In this document: piece by piece, positions 15,516 through 23,485 of the stretch
Layout: each line of letters begins with the position of its first letter
How positions within the stretch are numbered: the first letter of the stretch is position 1
Source of the DNA: Clostridiales bacterium Firm_10
GTDB lineage: Bacteria; Bacillota; Clostridia; Christensenellales; Aristaeellaceae
NCBI GenBank assembly: GCA_001603025.1
Contig: LVAP01000068.1
Coordinates: forward strand, 1-46,092
Direction of reading: 5' to 3'
DNA: 46,092 nt
The notes under the pieces: generated by a model
Told to the model about the DNA's origin: nothing
Databases searched by the model: none
The model's input: only the letters and a program-made list of their open reading frames with translations
Made by a program: the position numbers and the translations under genes

Positions 15516-18344
15516 ATGAAACTGTCCGATTTATTCCGTTTTTTTCGACGAAAGTCTTCACCCTCCGATGATGAGGAGAAGAGAGCCCGAAGCGGCGAAA
15601 AGCGCCTGTTTGGCGGCGAACAGAGGGGGTTCCTGTTCAGGACCAGAGGTGACTCTGATCCTTATGGGAAACCGAAGGTCTATTTCACCTGCCACCCGGA
15701 CGATTTTCTGCCTTACTTTGACGAGATCGCTGAGGATATTTTCGAAACGCAGAACTGTGTAATCTGTTATAAAGATCCGGACCTGACTTATACAGAAAAT
15801 GAGCTGAGGGATTTGATATCCGGCTCATTTGAGCTGATGGTCATTCCGGTTACATCAAAGCTGCTGAACCAATCCAATTCCGCCATGGATGTGGAGTTTC
15901 CGATCGCGTTGGAAGCGCATATTCCCGTTTTGCCGCTCATGCAGGAAACCGGGCTGGATCAGCGGTTCGCAGAACGCTTCGGCACCCTCCACTACCTGAA
16001 CAAGAATCTCCGGGATTCTACTGCGATCAGTTATGATGAAAAGCTGAGGACATACCTGGATAAAATTTTAGTGAGCGACGACGGAATGGATAAAATCCGC
16101 GACGCTTTCGATGCGTATATCTTCCTGAGCTACAGGAAAAAGGATCGCAGGGAGGCGCAGGAGCTCATGCGTCTCATCCACAGCAGTGATGTATACCGGG
16201 ATGTCGCCATATGGTATGACGAGTTCCTGGTTCCAGGCGAGTCGTTCAGCGAGAGTATTGCGCGCATGCTGATCAAGAGTGACATGTTTCTGCTGGCGGT
16301 GTCGCCGAATCTTGTAAACGAAGACAACTATGTGCGGCAGGTGGAGTATCCCGCCGCGAAGAAACAGGGCAAAAAGATTCTGCCTGCCGCAATCAGAAGC
16401 ATTAACAGCGAGGAATTCCAACGGCTGGTGAAGAACTTCCCCGGCATCAGCGAATGTGTAGACATGCGTTCTGCCGAAGAACTGTTCGCGGCCCTGAAGC
16501 AGCTTCTCGGCGGCATTGCCCTGAGGGAGAAACTGGATAATCCGATCCATAACTTTTTCATTGGCTTGGCCTATTTGAAGGGTGTGGATGTGGAAATCGA
16601 CCATGACAGGGCGGTAAAGCTGATCACCTCGGCTGCTGACAGCGGCCTGCCGGAGGCAATGAGGAAACTGAGCGCCATGTACGGCATGGGCGAAGGCGTG
16701 CCCCGGGATTTTGAACGCTGTGTGGAGTGGCTCGAAAAGCTCGAGAAGTCACTGGCCAGGCAATATGAAGCGGCGCCGGATGCTGTCAGCGGCCGCGCGC
16801 TGTATGATTGTCTCACTGACCTGGAGGAGGCCTACAGGAATGCCGGGCACAGGAATAAAGCCGTAGAAACCTGCGGCAGGGCAATCGCCTTCGCAAGCGA
16901 CGCATCGTTTCCATGGTCAGCCGAGGCTAAGGCGAGGAGCCTGTTGAACAAAGGCTACTATTGCTATGAAGATCGGGACTTCATGGCCGCTGAACGCTGC
17001 TATGACGAGGCGCGCGCCGGCCTCAGGGCTTCCTTCGATCTGGCAATCCTGTATGAGCGCAAGAGCCTGCTCGCCAAGCGGGCCGGGGAAACAGAAAAGG
17101 CGGAACGCTGGCTGGCGGAAGCCCTGAAGATTCGCGAAAAGCTGGCGGGACCGGGTTCAAAGGCGAGCGTGAAGAGTTCGCTTGCGCTTTCATACCTGAT
17201 GATGGGAGATCTCGTGCGATCAGACGGAAGCGCCCGCAGCGCAGAGCCCTACTACCGCAAGGCTCTGAACATGTTTGAAGCGCTGGCCCGGGAAACGCGC
17301 CATGTGCGAGATCGTGACGGGCTGGAGGTATGCTGCTGCGCCCTGGCCGAAATTGCCGACGATCCGCGCCAGAGGAAGCAATACTACCAGAAGGCGTTCG
17401 AAATCCTTTCCGAGCTTGCGGAAGAGACAGGGTCGCGCGAACTGTTGCTGAAAAAGGCGATTTGCGAAATCAACCTGACTGGCAAATTGGTCATCCCGCC
17501 GGATGAGAAACACCCGGATGGGGAAGTTATCTCGTTGGGCGGGCGGAACGACGTCGAAGCAACTTCAGAGGGCGGCCGTATTGCGGATAGCCAGGCACGG
17601 GAAAAAGCGCGGCAGCTTCTTTCCCAGGCTGGCGGAGCAGGTGCTTTGGCCGGGAAGAAACACTATCTGGCAGCGATGGACGTTATCCGTGCTGTCGCGT
17701 CTCGGGAGGAAAAAGAGGAAGACCTGAAGGCGTTTCATGAGGCGTGCGCTGGCGCCGCAGAAGCGTTCACGGCGGAAGGAGATTGGAACGAAGCCGCACG
17801 CCTTTGGGCGGAGGCCTATGACACCGCCAGACTCATTATCAGCCGGTATGGCGCGCCTGCCGCTGGCCATCGCGATAAATACCGGGACGCCCTGATGACC
17901 GGCATTGCAATGAAACGGAACGGCCGGAACGATGAAGCCAGAAAATGGTTCGGAATCGTTCATTCGGATATCCATCAGGCCGAGTTTCGCTGCGGGGGCT
18001 TTTTCATGGATCAGAAAGACGGCTTGAAGGATTTCCGCTCCATCAACGCGGAAGCGTGCCTGCAGCTTGCCCGGCTGACTGACGATGACGACACGATGAC
18101 GGCCCTCTGCGACGAATGCCTGGAAACACTGCACAAGATCTATGAGCAGAGTTCCGACGGCGATCAGCTGTACGATCTGGCGCATGCCTACTATATCGCC
18201 GGACAGATGAACCGCACGGGCGACAGCGGGCTCTACTATGGGGAAGCCATTCACTTCTGCGGAAAGGGAATCGATGCCGGGACGGATGCGGATAAGTTTT
18301 CAAAGCTGCGCAGCGAAGCGGAGAAAGCGCTGCGTTCATTATAA
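15516..18344 (+). CDS. Tandem TIR domain protein with Sel1-like and TPR repeats
   Basis: A 942-residue soluble protein. It begins with a basic segment (LFRFFRRK). Residues 53-185 form a divergent TIR-like domain (KVYFTCHPDDFLPYFDE ... LMVIPVTSKLL) and 197-335 a canonical TIR domain (FDAYIFLSYRKKDRREAQEL ... IWYDEFLVPGESF). Each has a glutamate at the place of the TIR NADase catalytic residue: E127 in MDVEFPIAL and E277 in RQVEYPAAKK. A Sel1-like pair (about 345-410) and many TPR-like helices follow to the end. TIR enzymes cleave NAD or make nucleotide signals in anti-phage defence; that role here is inference. It may instead be a housekeeping signalling protein of Clostridia. GGGAGGG precedes the ATG. 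It looks less GC-rich than its neighbours. Confidence 0.85.
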   Translation: MKLSDLFRFFRRKSSPSDDEEKRARSGEKRLFGGEQRGFLFRTRGDSDPYGKPKVYFTCHPDDFLPYFDEIAEDIFETQNCVICYKDPDLTYTENELRDLISGSFELMVIPVTSKLLNQSNSAMDVEFPIALEAHIPVLPLMQETGLDQRFAERFGTLHYLNKNLRDSTAISYDEKLRTYLDKILVSDDGMDKIRDAFDAYIFLSYRKKDRREAQELMRLIHSSDVYRDVAIWYDEFLVPGESFSESIARMLIKSDMFLLAVSPNLVNEDNYVRQVEYPAAKKQGKKILPAAIRSINSEEFQRLVKNFPGISECVDMRSAEELFAALKQLLGGIALREKLDNPIHNFFIGLAYLKGVDVEIDHDRAVKLITSAADSGLPEAMRKLSAMYGMGEGVPRDFERCVEWLEKLEKSLARQYEAAPDAVSGRALYDCLTDLEEAYRNAGHRNKAVETCGRAIAFASDASFPWSAEAKARSLLNKGYYCYEDRDFMAAERCYDEARAGLRASFDLAILYERKSLLAKRAGETEKAERWLAEALKIREKLAGPGSKASVKSSLALSYLMMGDLVRSDGSARSAEPYYRKALNMFEALARETRHVRDRDGLEVCCCALAEIADDPRQRKQYYQKAFEILSELAEETGSRELLLKKAICEINLTGKLVIPPDEKHPDGEVISLGGRNDVEATSEGGRIADSQAREKARQLLSQAGGAGALAGKKHYLAAMDVIRAVASREEKEEDLKAFHEACAGAAEAFTAEGDWNEAARLWAEAYDTARLIISRYGAPAAGHRDKYRDALMTGIAMKRNGRNDEARKWFGIVHSDIHQAEFRCGGFFMDQKDGLKDFRSINAEACLQLARLTDDDDTMTALCDECLETLHKIYEQSSDGDQLYDLAHAYYIAGQMNRTGDSGLYYGEAIHFCGKGIDAGTDADKFSKLRSEAEKALRSL

Positions 18345-18371
18345 ATCATTACAATAATGGAGGGATACTTG

Positions 18372-19259
18372 ATGGGACTGTTTGACAGATTCAGGAAAAA
18401 GGACAGGGAAAAGCCGCAGGATAATCCGCTTGCGGGTATCAAGCTGCCGGACAACGTCGTTCTGGCACTCAACAAGGACACGAAGAACATGAGTCCGGTC
18501 GACCTCAGGAAAACCGCCGTGCTGCACTACCAACTGGCAGACTCGTATTCAGAGAAGGGCGACCTCACGCACGCGCGCAACTATTATCTCCATGCCGTTG
18601 AAAACATCAAGGCGCTTGCAGAGAAGGGAAAGGATCCCGGCGACTTGCAGCTGCTCTATCGCTGTTATGCCTATTTGGGCGTCAATTTCCGATCGGCAGG
18701 TGACCTTGCGCAAGCCGCTCAGTATTGGGAAAAGGCATTCCAGACCGAACGGCTTCTGATCGGCGTGGATTCCAGCGACACAGGGCATTATAGCGCCGCC
18801 GGCATCAGCAGCCAATGGGCGGCGTTCTGCTATCGTGAAAGCGGACAGAAACAGAAGGCTGCCCGTTGCTATCAGGATGGCCTTGAAATCATCCGCAAGG
18901 CGGAAGAAAGCTTTGGACGTGTATTTGTTCATGGTGACGCGGAAGGCAGGACATTCGATTCTTTCCGCGCGGAAGCATGCATGAATCTGGCAAACATGAA
19001 TGAAAGCGATCCGAAGAAGGCGCTGGAAATGGCCAAAGAATGCATCACCTCGCTGACTCAGCTGTATACTTTGGATGACTCCAGCAGCAGGCTCTACGAT
19101 TTGGCCAACGGGCTGTATCTCTGTGGCCGCTGTCTGAAAGGCGAAGACCGGCAGATTTACTTGAAACACGCAAACAGCCTCTGCGAAGAAGCGATGAAGA
19201 CGGATGCCAATCGCCTGAAATTCGCCAAACTGCAGAAACAGATCAAATCGGCGCTTTGA
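18372..19259 (+). CDS. TPR-repeat protein, paralogue of the TIR protein C-terminus
   Basis: A 295-residue soluble TPR protein lying 27 bases after the TIR gene. It shows helix pairs such as YQLADSYSEKGDLTHARNYY and AGDLAQAAQYWEKAF. Its last 100 residues run collinear with the TIR protein end: FRAEACMNLANMNE against INAEACLQLARLTD, RLYDLANGLYLCG against QLYDLAHAYYIAG, and LKFAKLQKQIKSAL against DKFSKLRSEAEKAL. Both proteins also start with a short basic segment (LFDRFRKKDREK). ATG 18372 has GGAGGG 7 bases upstream; the in-frame ATG at 18357 overlaps that site and is rejected. No catalytic domain is visible, so it may be a partner or regulator of the TIR protein. Confidence 0.87.
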   Translation: MGLFDRFRKKDREKPQDNPLAGIKLPDNVVLALNKDTKNMSPVDLRKTAVLHYQLADSYSEKGDLTHARNYYLHAVENIKALAEKGKDPGDLQLLYRCYAYLGVNFRSAGDLAQAAQYWEKAFQTERLLIGVDSSDTGHYSAAGISSQWAAFCYRESGQKQKAARCYQDGLEIIRKAEESFGRVFVHGDAEGRTFDSFRAEACMNLANMNESDPKKALEMAKECITSLTQLYTLDDSSSRLYDLANGLYLCGRCLKGEDRQIYLKHANSLCEEAMKTDANRLKFAKLQKQIKSAL

Positions 19260-19273
19260 ACGGCAATCGACAG

Positions 19274-19314
19274 GCAAAGCCCCGGACCGTTGGCGGTCCG
19301 GGGCTTTGCTTTGC
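19274..19314 (+). terminator. Terminator after the TIR-TPR pair
   Basis: GCAAAGCCCCGGACC pairs with GGTCCGGGGCTTTGC around a 6-base loop. The tail is TTTGCC. The symmetry may also serve the convergent ClC gene. Confidence 0.75.
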
Positions 19315-19370
19315 CGAATCAGCTTTCAGAATGAGAGCGGATCCTTTGCGGGAAAGCATTGGGATGGGTG

Positions 19371-20648
19371 TCAGGCCGCGCTGTCGGTATCCTCCTTCGG
19401 GAGACTCAGGCCGCCGAGCTTTAGCTTTTTGTTGGGGAGCAGCTGCTCATGGTAGAGGCTGCTGTTCCCGGAAAGCATATAGGAAATGGCGCAGGCAATG
19501 ACGAAAAGATGAAGAGCCTGGATGCCGAACAACTCGACGCTCAGGAAGATGGAGGCAATAGGGCAGTTGGTGTTGCCGCAGAAGGTGGCGACCAGGCCGA
19601 TGGCGGCCGCGAACGCCGGATCCATGCCGAGCAGCGGCCCGACAACACAGCCAAATGTCGCGCCTACGTAGAAGGTGGGCACGATTTCGCCGCCCTTGAA
19701 GCCGCAGGACAGGGTGATGGCGGTAAAAAGCAGCTTAAGCAGGAAATCCTGCGGGCGCGCCGAACCGGATACAGCGCGTTCGATCACGGCGGCGCCGGCG
19801 CCGTTGTAGTCCCGCGTGCCCACCAGCAGCGTCAGCAGAATGATCGCCGCGCCACCCGCGGCGGCACGCAGATAGTCGTTCTTCAAAACTTTTTTCATGA
19901 ATTTGCCGGAAAAGTGCATGAGCTCGCAGAAGCCGATGGACAGGATGGCGCATAGAACGGCGAGAATGGCCACCATCAGCACGGCGTGCAGGTTCAGCGG
20001 GGGAACGCCGCTCAGAATGTAGTGCTCTGGCTTCATGTGCAGCAGCTGTGAGACGCCGTAGGAGGTCATGCTGGCCATGATACAGGGCACAAAGGTGGCA
20101 TAACTCATGTGGCCCAGCGCCAGGACCTCCATCACAAACAGAATCGCAGTGATGGGCGTTCCGAACAGCGCCGAAAAGAGCGCGCCCATGCCGATGAGTG
20201 TCATGGTGTCACGCTCATTCTCATGAACGCGGAGCAGGCCGCCGATGCGGTTGCCCAGCGTACCGCCCAGCTGCAGCGCAGCGCCTTCGCGGCCGGCGGA
20301 TCCGCCGCAAAGGTGCGTGATGAACGTACCCAGAAAGATCAGCGGAGCCATGGCAAGCGGCACATCGCCGTGGCCGCGAATAGCCGTGAACAGCTTGTCC
20401 ACACCCAATGTGAGGGGCTGTTTCATCCAGTGATACAGCGCGGCGATCAGGAGGCCGCCTGCGGGCAGCAGGTAGAGCAGCCAGGGCAGTTGCTCGCGCC
20501 AGCGGGTGGCTTTGCTGATGCATACGCTGAACGCCGTTCCCACCAGCCCGCAGGCTGCCCCCACGATCACCGAAAGGATAATCCAGCGCAGAAAAGCCGT
20601 GGAGTAGAGACCGACGCGATTCAGCAGGCGTTTCATATCGTTCGTCAT
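19371..20648 (-). CDS. ClC-family chloride (or fluoride) channel/antiporter
   Basis: A 425-residue polytopic membrane protein. The ClC signature GGSAGREGAALQLGG includes the gating glutamate at E121, and GFKGGEIVPTFYVGATFGC matches the second pore motif. GMGALFSALFGTPITAILFVMEV is also typical. The usual GSGIP motif is not seen at its normal place (LTLGVDKLF instead). Fluoride-exporting CLCs are one alternative, but no fluoride riboswitch is recognisable upstream. The start is uncertain: ATG 20648 has AAAGG close by, and ATG 20636 is also possible. It is convergent with the TIR-TPR genes. Confidence 0.88.
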   Translation of the reverse strand: MTNDMKRLLNRVGLYSTAFLRWIILSVIVGAACGLVGTAFSVCISKATRWREQLPWLLYLLPAGGLLIAALYHWMKQPLTLGVDKLFTAIRGHGDVPLAMAPLIFLGTFITHLCGGSAGREGAALQLGGTLGNRIGGLLRVHENERDTMTLIGMGALFSALFGTPITAILFVMEVLALGHMSYATFVPCIMASMTSYGVSQLLHMKPEHYILSGVPPLNLHAVLMVAILAVLCAILSIGFCELMHFSGKFMKKVLKNDYLRAAAGGAAIILLTLLVGTRDYNGAGAAVIERAVSGSARPQDFLLKLLFTAITLSCGFKGGEIVPTFYVGATFGCVVGPLLGMDPAFAAAIGLVATFCGNTNCPIASIFLSVELFGIQALHLFVIACAISYMLSGNSSLYHEQLLPNKKLKLGGLSLPKEDTDSAA

Positions 20649-20733
20649 CGACCTTTCGTTAGCGGCCCGAAACGGTTCCCATTGCCGCCGGTTCTGAAGA
20701 ACGGGCAATGGCGCGGGCGCAGCCGGCTGCGCT

Positions 20734-20765
20734 CAAAAAACTCCGGCTGACGAATGTCGCCGGAG
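20734..20765 (-). terminator. Terminator after the SH3 protein gene
   Basis: On the minus strand CTCCGGC and GCCGGAG form a 7-bp stem with an 11-base loop, followed directly by TTTTTT. Confidence 0.85.
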
Positions 20766-20802
20766 AAAAGAATGCGTAACGTTCCGTTCGACGGGCCGGC
20801 GC

Positions 20803-21714
20803 TCAGCTGAGCTTGACGTATTTGGAACACACCCAGCCGGTTGTGCTCTTGTAGGTAATCCTGTACCAGATCACCCCGTTGCTGTCCGTCTTGGATTGGC
20901 CCAGGTACACCGCGGTTTTGCCCTTCGGCACGATGCCGAGCGACTTGTAAGCCACGCCCGCATCCTTGCGCAGATTCACATTGGCCGTCGCCTTCGCCGT
21001 GGTGTAGGAGGAATCGCCGGACTGCTTGGCGTACACGGAAGAAATCCAGCCGGCCGTGCCTTTGTAAACCACGTGATACCAGACAACGCCGCGGCTGTCT
21101 GCCGCGGATGAGTCATAGGTGAACGACACGTCCTTGGGGACGGTCCGCAGCACGGCAAAGCTGAGGCCGGCTCCGGCGCGCAGGTTCAGGCTGGCCGTCG
21201 TCTTGACGGTCTTGGTGGATGATCCTCCGTCGTCTTTCTTGGCGTACATGGAGGATACCCACCCGGTTTTGCCGTTATAGGAGACGTGATACCACACCAC
21301 GCCGCGGCCGTCCGCGGCGGAGGAATCGTACACGAGACTGGTGCCCTTGGCGATGACATCGAGCGAAGCGAAGCTCAGCCCGGCGCCGCTGCGCAGGTGT
21401 ACGCTGCCCGTTGTCTTCACGGTCGTGGCGGGAGAACCGCCCTCAGGCTTGGCGTATATGGAGGATATCCAGCCGCTCTTTCCATCGTAGGTGACGTGAT
21501 ACCAGACGACGCCGCGGTCATCCGTGGCTGCCGAATCGTATGATACAGTCACATCCTTGGGAACGATTCCCACCGAAGAATAGGCCAGCCCAGCGCCGGT
21601 GCGCAGGTTCAGCTTGCCGGTCGTCTTCACCTTGCTTTCAGCGAACGCCGCCAGACCGGACAGGCACAGAAGCATGGCCAGCAGGGCCGCCAGAAATCTT
21701 GTGAAAGGCTTCAT
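20803..21714 (-). CDS. Secreted protein with four bacterial SH3 domains
   Basis: A 303-residue exported protein. Residues 1-25 are a signal peptide (MKPFTRFLAALLAMLLCLSG, probable cleavage after AFA). Four SH3b repeats of about 65-70 residues follow, each with the pattern LR-AG---S-----VPK, YDS-A-D-RGVVWYHV and GW-SS-YAK. Bacterial SH3 domains bind cell-wall peptides, so wall binding or sensing is likely; no catalytic domain is attached. ATG 21714 follows AAGGGGGTGG. The gene stands alone between a promoter with nearby CACAGAA motifs and a clear terminator. Confidence 0.9.
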   Translation of the reverse strand: MKPFTRFLAALLAMLLCLSGLAAFAESKVKTTGKLNLRTGAGLAYSSVGIVPKDVTVSYDSAATDDRGVVWYHVTYDGKSGWISSIYAKPEGGSPATTVKTTGSVHLRSGAGLSFASLDVIAKGTSLVYDSSAADGRGVVWYHVSYNGKTGWVSSMYAKKDDGGSSTKTVKTTASLNLRAGAGLSFAVLRTVPKDVSFTYDSSAADSRGVVWYHVVYKGTAGWISSVYAKQSGDSSYTTAKATANVNLRKDAGVAYKSLGIVPKGKTAVYLGQSKTDSNGVIWYRITYKSTTGWVCSKYVKLS

Positions 21715-21752
21715 TTCCGCCACCCCCTTATTGTCTTCCATGAATCATTTAT

Positions 21753-21761
21753 AGTATAGCA
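21753..21761 (-). promoter_or_regulatory. Extended -10 promoter of the SH3 gene
   Basis: On the minus strand TGCTATACT is an extended -10 element. The -35 position holds a poor hexamer (TTATTC) lying in a CACAGAA motif, so an activator or repressor may act there. Confidence 0.55.
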
Positions 21762-21806
21762 CAGAAAGCATCACAGAATAATCACGTAAGTAATACGATT
21801 CTGTGA
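21759..21806. repeat. CACAGAA motifs, including a 9-bp inverted repeat
   Basis: TCACAGAAT at 21771-21779 is matched by ATTCTGTGA at 21798-21806, and another CACAGAA occurs at 21760-21766. The set covers the -35 region of the SH3 gene and resembles an operator. Confidence 0.5.
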
Positions 21807-21952
21807 CCAACGGAAAACAGCGCGGAAAAAGCGCTATTTATATCCTTATGCGCCGCCGGTGTTCCGCATGAGCTGCGCTTTGGGTTCAACAGAAAAAGGA
21901 CAGATGGAAAACCCGGGCTGCCGGGCATTCCAATCCGCAGAGACAGGCGCTT

Positions 21953-22996
21953 TTACGCCCCGAATTCCGTTTCAAAACTGCGCCAGGGGATATTGACGGG
22001 CTTCCCGCCATTGATGATGTCGTCAATGTGCATGAGCAGTGGAAATTCAGCCTCGTCGGCCTTGCCCAGCGCGATCAGCCGGCGCACGGCGCGGGCTGTG
22101 CGGGTAGCGATGACGATGGATTCCAGCGTGACCCCGGAAAGCTCGCGTATAGCCTCCTCGAAGCTCAGGCCGCGGCCCAGCAGCGTGCCGATTCTGCGCG
22201 TTCGGCCGCCGAATACGGTCACGTACAGGTCGCCCGCGCCGTAAACGATGTTGTCGTCGCCGCTGTCGGAAAGCCGGATCAGCCGGCGCATTTCACGCAC
22301 GCTCTGGCCGAACAGCGCGGCCTGGGAATTGTAGTGCTCCCTGCCGCCTACGCCCTCGATGCGTTCGGACAGGCCGATGGCCAGCGAAACGCCCAGCGCA
22401 TAGGCGTTTTTCATCGCCACGGCGCACTCCACACCGCGCACATCGGTGGACAGGCTGATGTGGTAGTAATCGCACTCGAACAGGCTCTTGACCCAGCGGA
22501 GCAGGTCGGGCTCATCGCCGCAGAAGCAGACCTCGGTGGGGTCGCGGTCGACCAGCTCGTAGCTGGTACACGGTCCGCCCACGGCGCACAGCCGCATGCT
22601 GCGGCCGGGATGCTTTGAACGATAGTACTCCGGATAGGAGATGAGCGAGCCGTCCGGCAGGTCCACCATGCCCTTGGTGACGCCCAGAATGGGCATGGAT
22701 TCCGGCAGGATGGGCAGGATGGTTTCGCTGAACCAGTCGACGCCGAAGCTGGACACGCCGCTGACCACCAGCTCTGCGCCTTTCAGCGCTTCGTTCAGCT
22801 CCGTGAAGTGATAAAACTTGAAGCTGTCAGGAATGGGCCGCTTCATGGTGAGATGGGTATGAGTGGCGACGGCGTGATCGATGATGGCGTCGTCCAGCGG
22901 CGTGCCCACCAGGCGGATCTCATGACCGTTTCCGGCAGCGGGACAACCGATGGCGGTGCCCATCATGCCCGCCCCGATGATAGTGATAATGCTCAT
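21953..22996 (-). CDS. gpsA: Glycerol-3-phosphate dehydrogenase (NAD(P)+)-like protein
   Basis: A 347-residue GpsA-like dehydrogenase. It has the Rossmann loop GAGMMGTA (residues 8-15), lysine motifs GVTKGM and AVAMKNAYALG, and the C-terminal GAGDLYVTVFGGRTRRIGTLLGRG. GpsA reduces dihydroxyacetone phosphate to sn-glycerol 3-phosphate for phospholipid synthesis. The sequence is somewhat divergent (IGCPAAGNGHEIRLVGTPLDD), so a related keto-substrate is possible, and this could be a second copy. ATG 22996 follows AAGGAA; in-frame upstream codons are weaker. It is transcribed alone from a promoter at 23050. Confidence 0.85.
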   Translation of the reverse strand: MSIITIIGAGMMGTAIGCPAAGNGHEIRLVGTPLDDAIIDHAVATHTHLTMKRPIPDSFKFYHFTELNEALKGAELVVSGVSSFGVDWFSETILPILPESMPILGVTKGMVDLPDGSLISYPEYYRSKHPGRSMRLCAVGGPCTSYELVDRDPTEVCFCGDEPDLLRWVKSLFECDYYHISLSTDVRGVECAVAMKNAYALGVSLAIGLSERIEGVGGREHYNSQAALFGQSVREMRRLIRLSDSGDDNIVYGAGDLYVTVFGGRTRRIGTLLGRGLSFEEAIRELSGVTLESIVIATRTARAVRRLIALGKADEAEFPLLMHIDDIINGGKPVNIPWRSFETEFGA

Positions 22997-23049
22997 GTGC
23001 TCGTTCCTTTCCAGGCGTGTGACGCGCGCTGTTTGCGTTAACATTTATA

Positions 23050-23077
23050 ATTATAAGCGATTTCGCGGAAAAAGCAA
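23050..23077 (-). promoter_or_regulatory. Sigma-A type promoter of the gpsA-like gene
   Basis: On the minus strand TTGCTT, a 16-base spacer, then TATAAT, about 55 bases before the ATG. It is divergent from the T-box operon promoter. Confidence 0.6.
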
Positions 23078-23131
23078 GACAAAAAACGCTCCGGGGTGCA
23101 TCCGCCGCGCCGCAAACTCTGCAAAAAACTA

Positions 23132-23160
23132 TTGACTTTGCACGGCGATGGCGATATAAT
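23132..23160 (+). promoter_or_regulatory. Strong sigma-A promoter of the T-box operon
   Basis: TTGACT, a 17-base spacer, then TATAAT. Predicted transcription starts near 23167 and leaves a leader of about 320 bases before the first gene. Confidence 0.85.
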
Positions 23161-23166
23161 ACCCTG

Positions 23167-23445
23167 TAAAGGCAATGACCGGGAAGAAGTAAGCGGGGTC
23201 AGTTCTTTTCAGAGAGCCGCCGGGCGGTGCAAGGCGGTGAGAGCACTCCGTTGAATACATCCTGCGAGCTGCGCGCTGAACGGATTGTACTCAGTAGGAC
23301 GCGCCGGGTTCGCCCGTCACAGCGGGAAGGTATATGCGGCGTCAGGCCGCCGTACCGGAGGGGTCGGCTTCGGCCGGCAATAGAGGTGGTACCGCGGTAA
23401 GTTTTTTATCGTCCTCTGCACAGGGCTGCAGAGGGCGTGTTTTTA
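23167..23445 (+). ncRNA. T-box leader, specifier UAC (tyrosine)
   Basis: Complete T-box riboswitch. Stem I contains AGAGAG at 23211-23216. The specifier loop has AGUA on the rising strand (23188-23191) and GAA followed by UAC and A on the falling strand (GAA 23253-23255, UAC 23256-23258). It is closed above by AGCGGGGU pairing with ACUCCGUU and below by CGGGA pairing with UCCUG. The T-box sequence AATAGAGGTGGTACCGCGG is at 23379-23397; its UGGU bulge fits an acceptor end with discriminator A. AGAGG can pair with CCTCT to form the antiterminator that competes with the terminator at 23410. Uncharged tRNA-Tyr should switch the operon on. The stretch 22997-23485 holds only this leader and the two promoters. 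Confidence 0.9.
23410..23445 (+). terminator. T-box-controlled terminator
   Basis: CGTCCTCTGCA pairs with TGCAGAGGGCG, followed by TGTTTTTA. Its 5' arm is shared with the antiterminator, which makes it conditional. Confidence 0.88.
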
Positions 23446-23485
23446 TGGCCTTCTGCATGAAAAACAGATGGAAGGGGTTTTCGTC

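Noticed and set aside
20649-20733. Possible fluoride riboswitch before the ClC gene
   Set aside because: GGCAATGGGAACCG loosely recalls the motif, but the conserved pseudoknot partner and the late TGATG-type element are absent.
23253-23262. Reading the T-box specifier as AUC (isoleucine)
   Set aside because: In T-boxes the codon follows GAA directly and is followed by a purine; AUC would also use bases paired in the lower stem (UCCUG).
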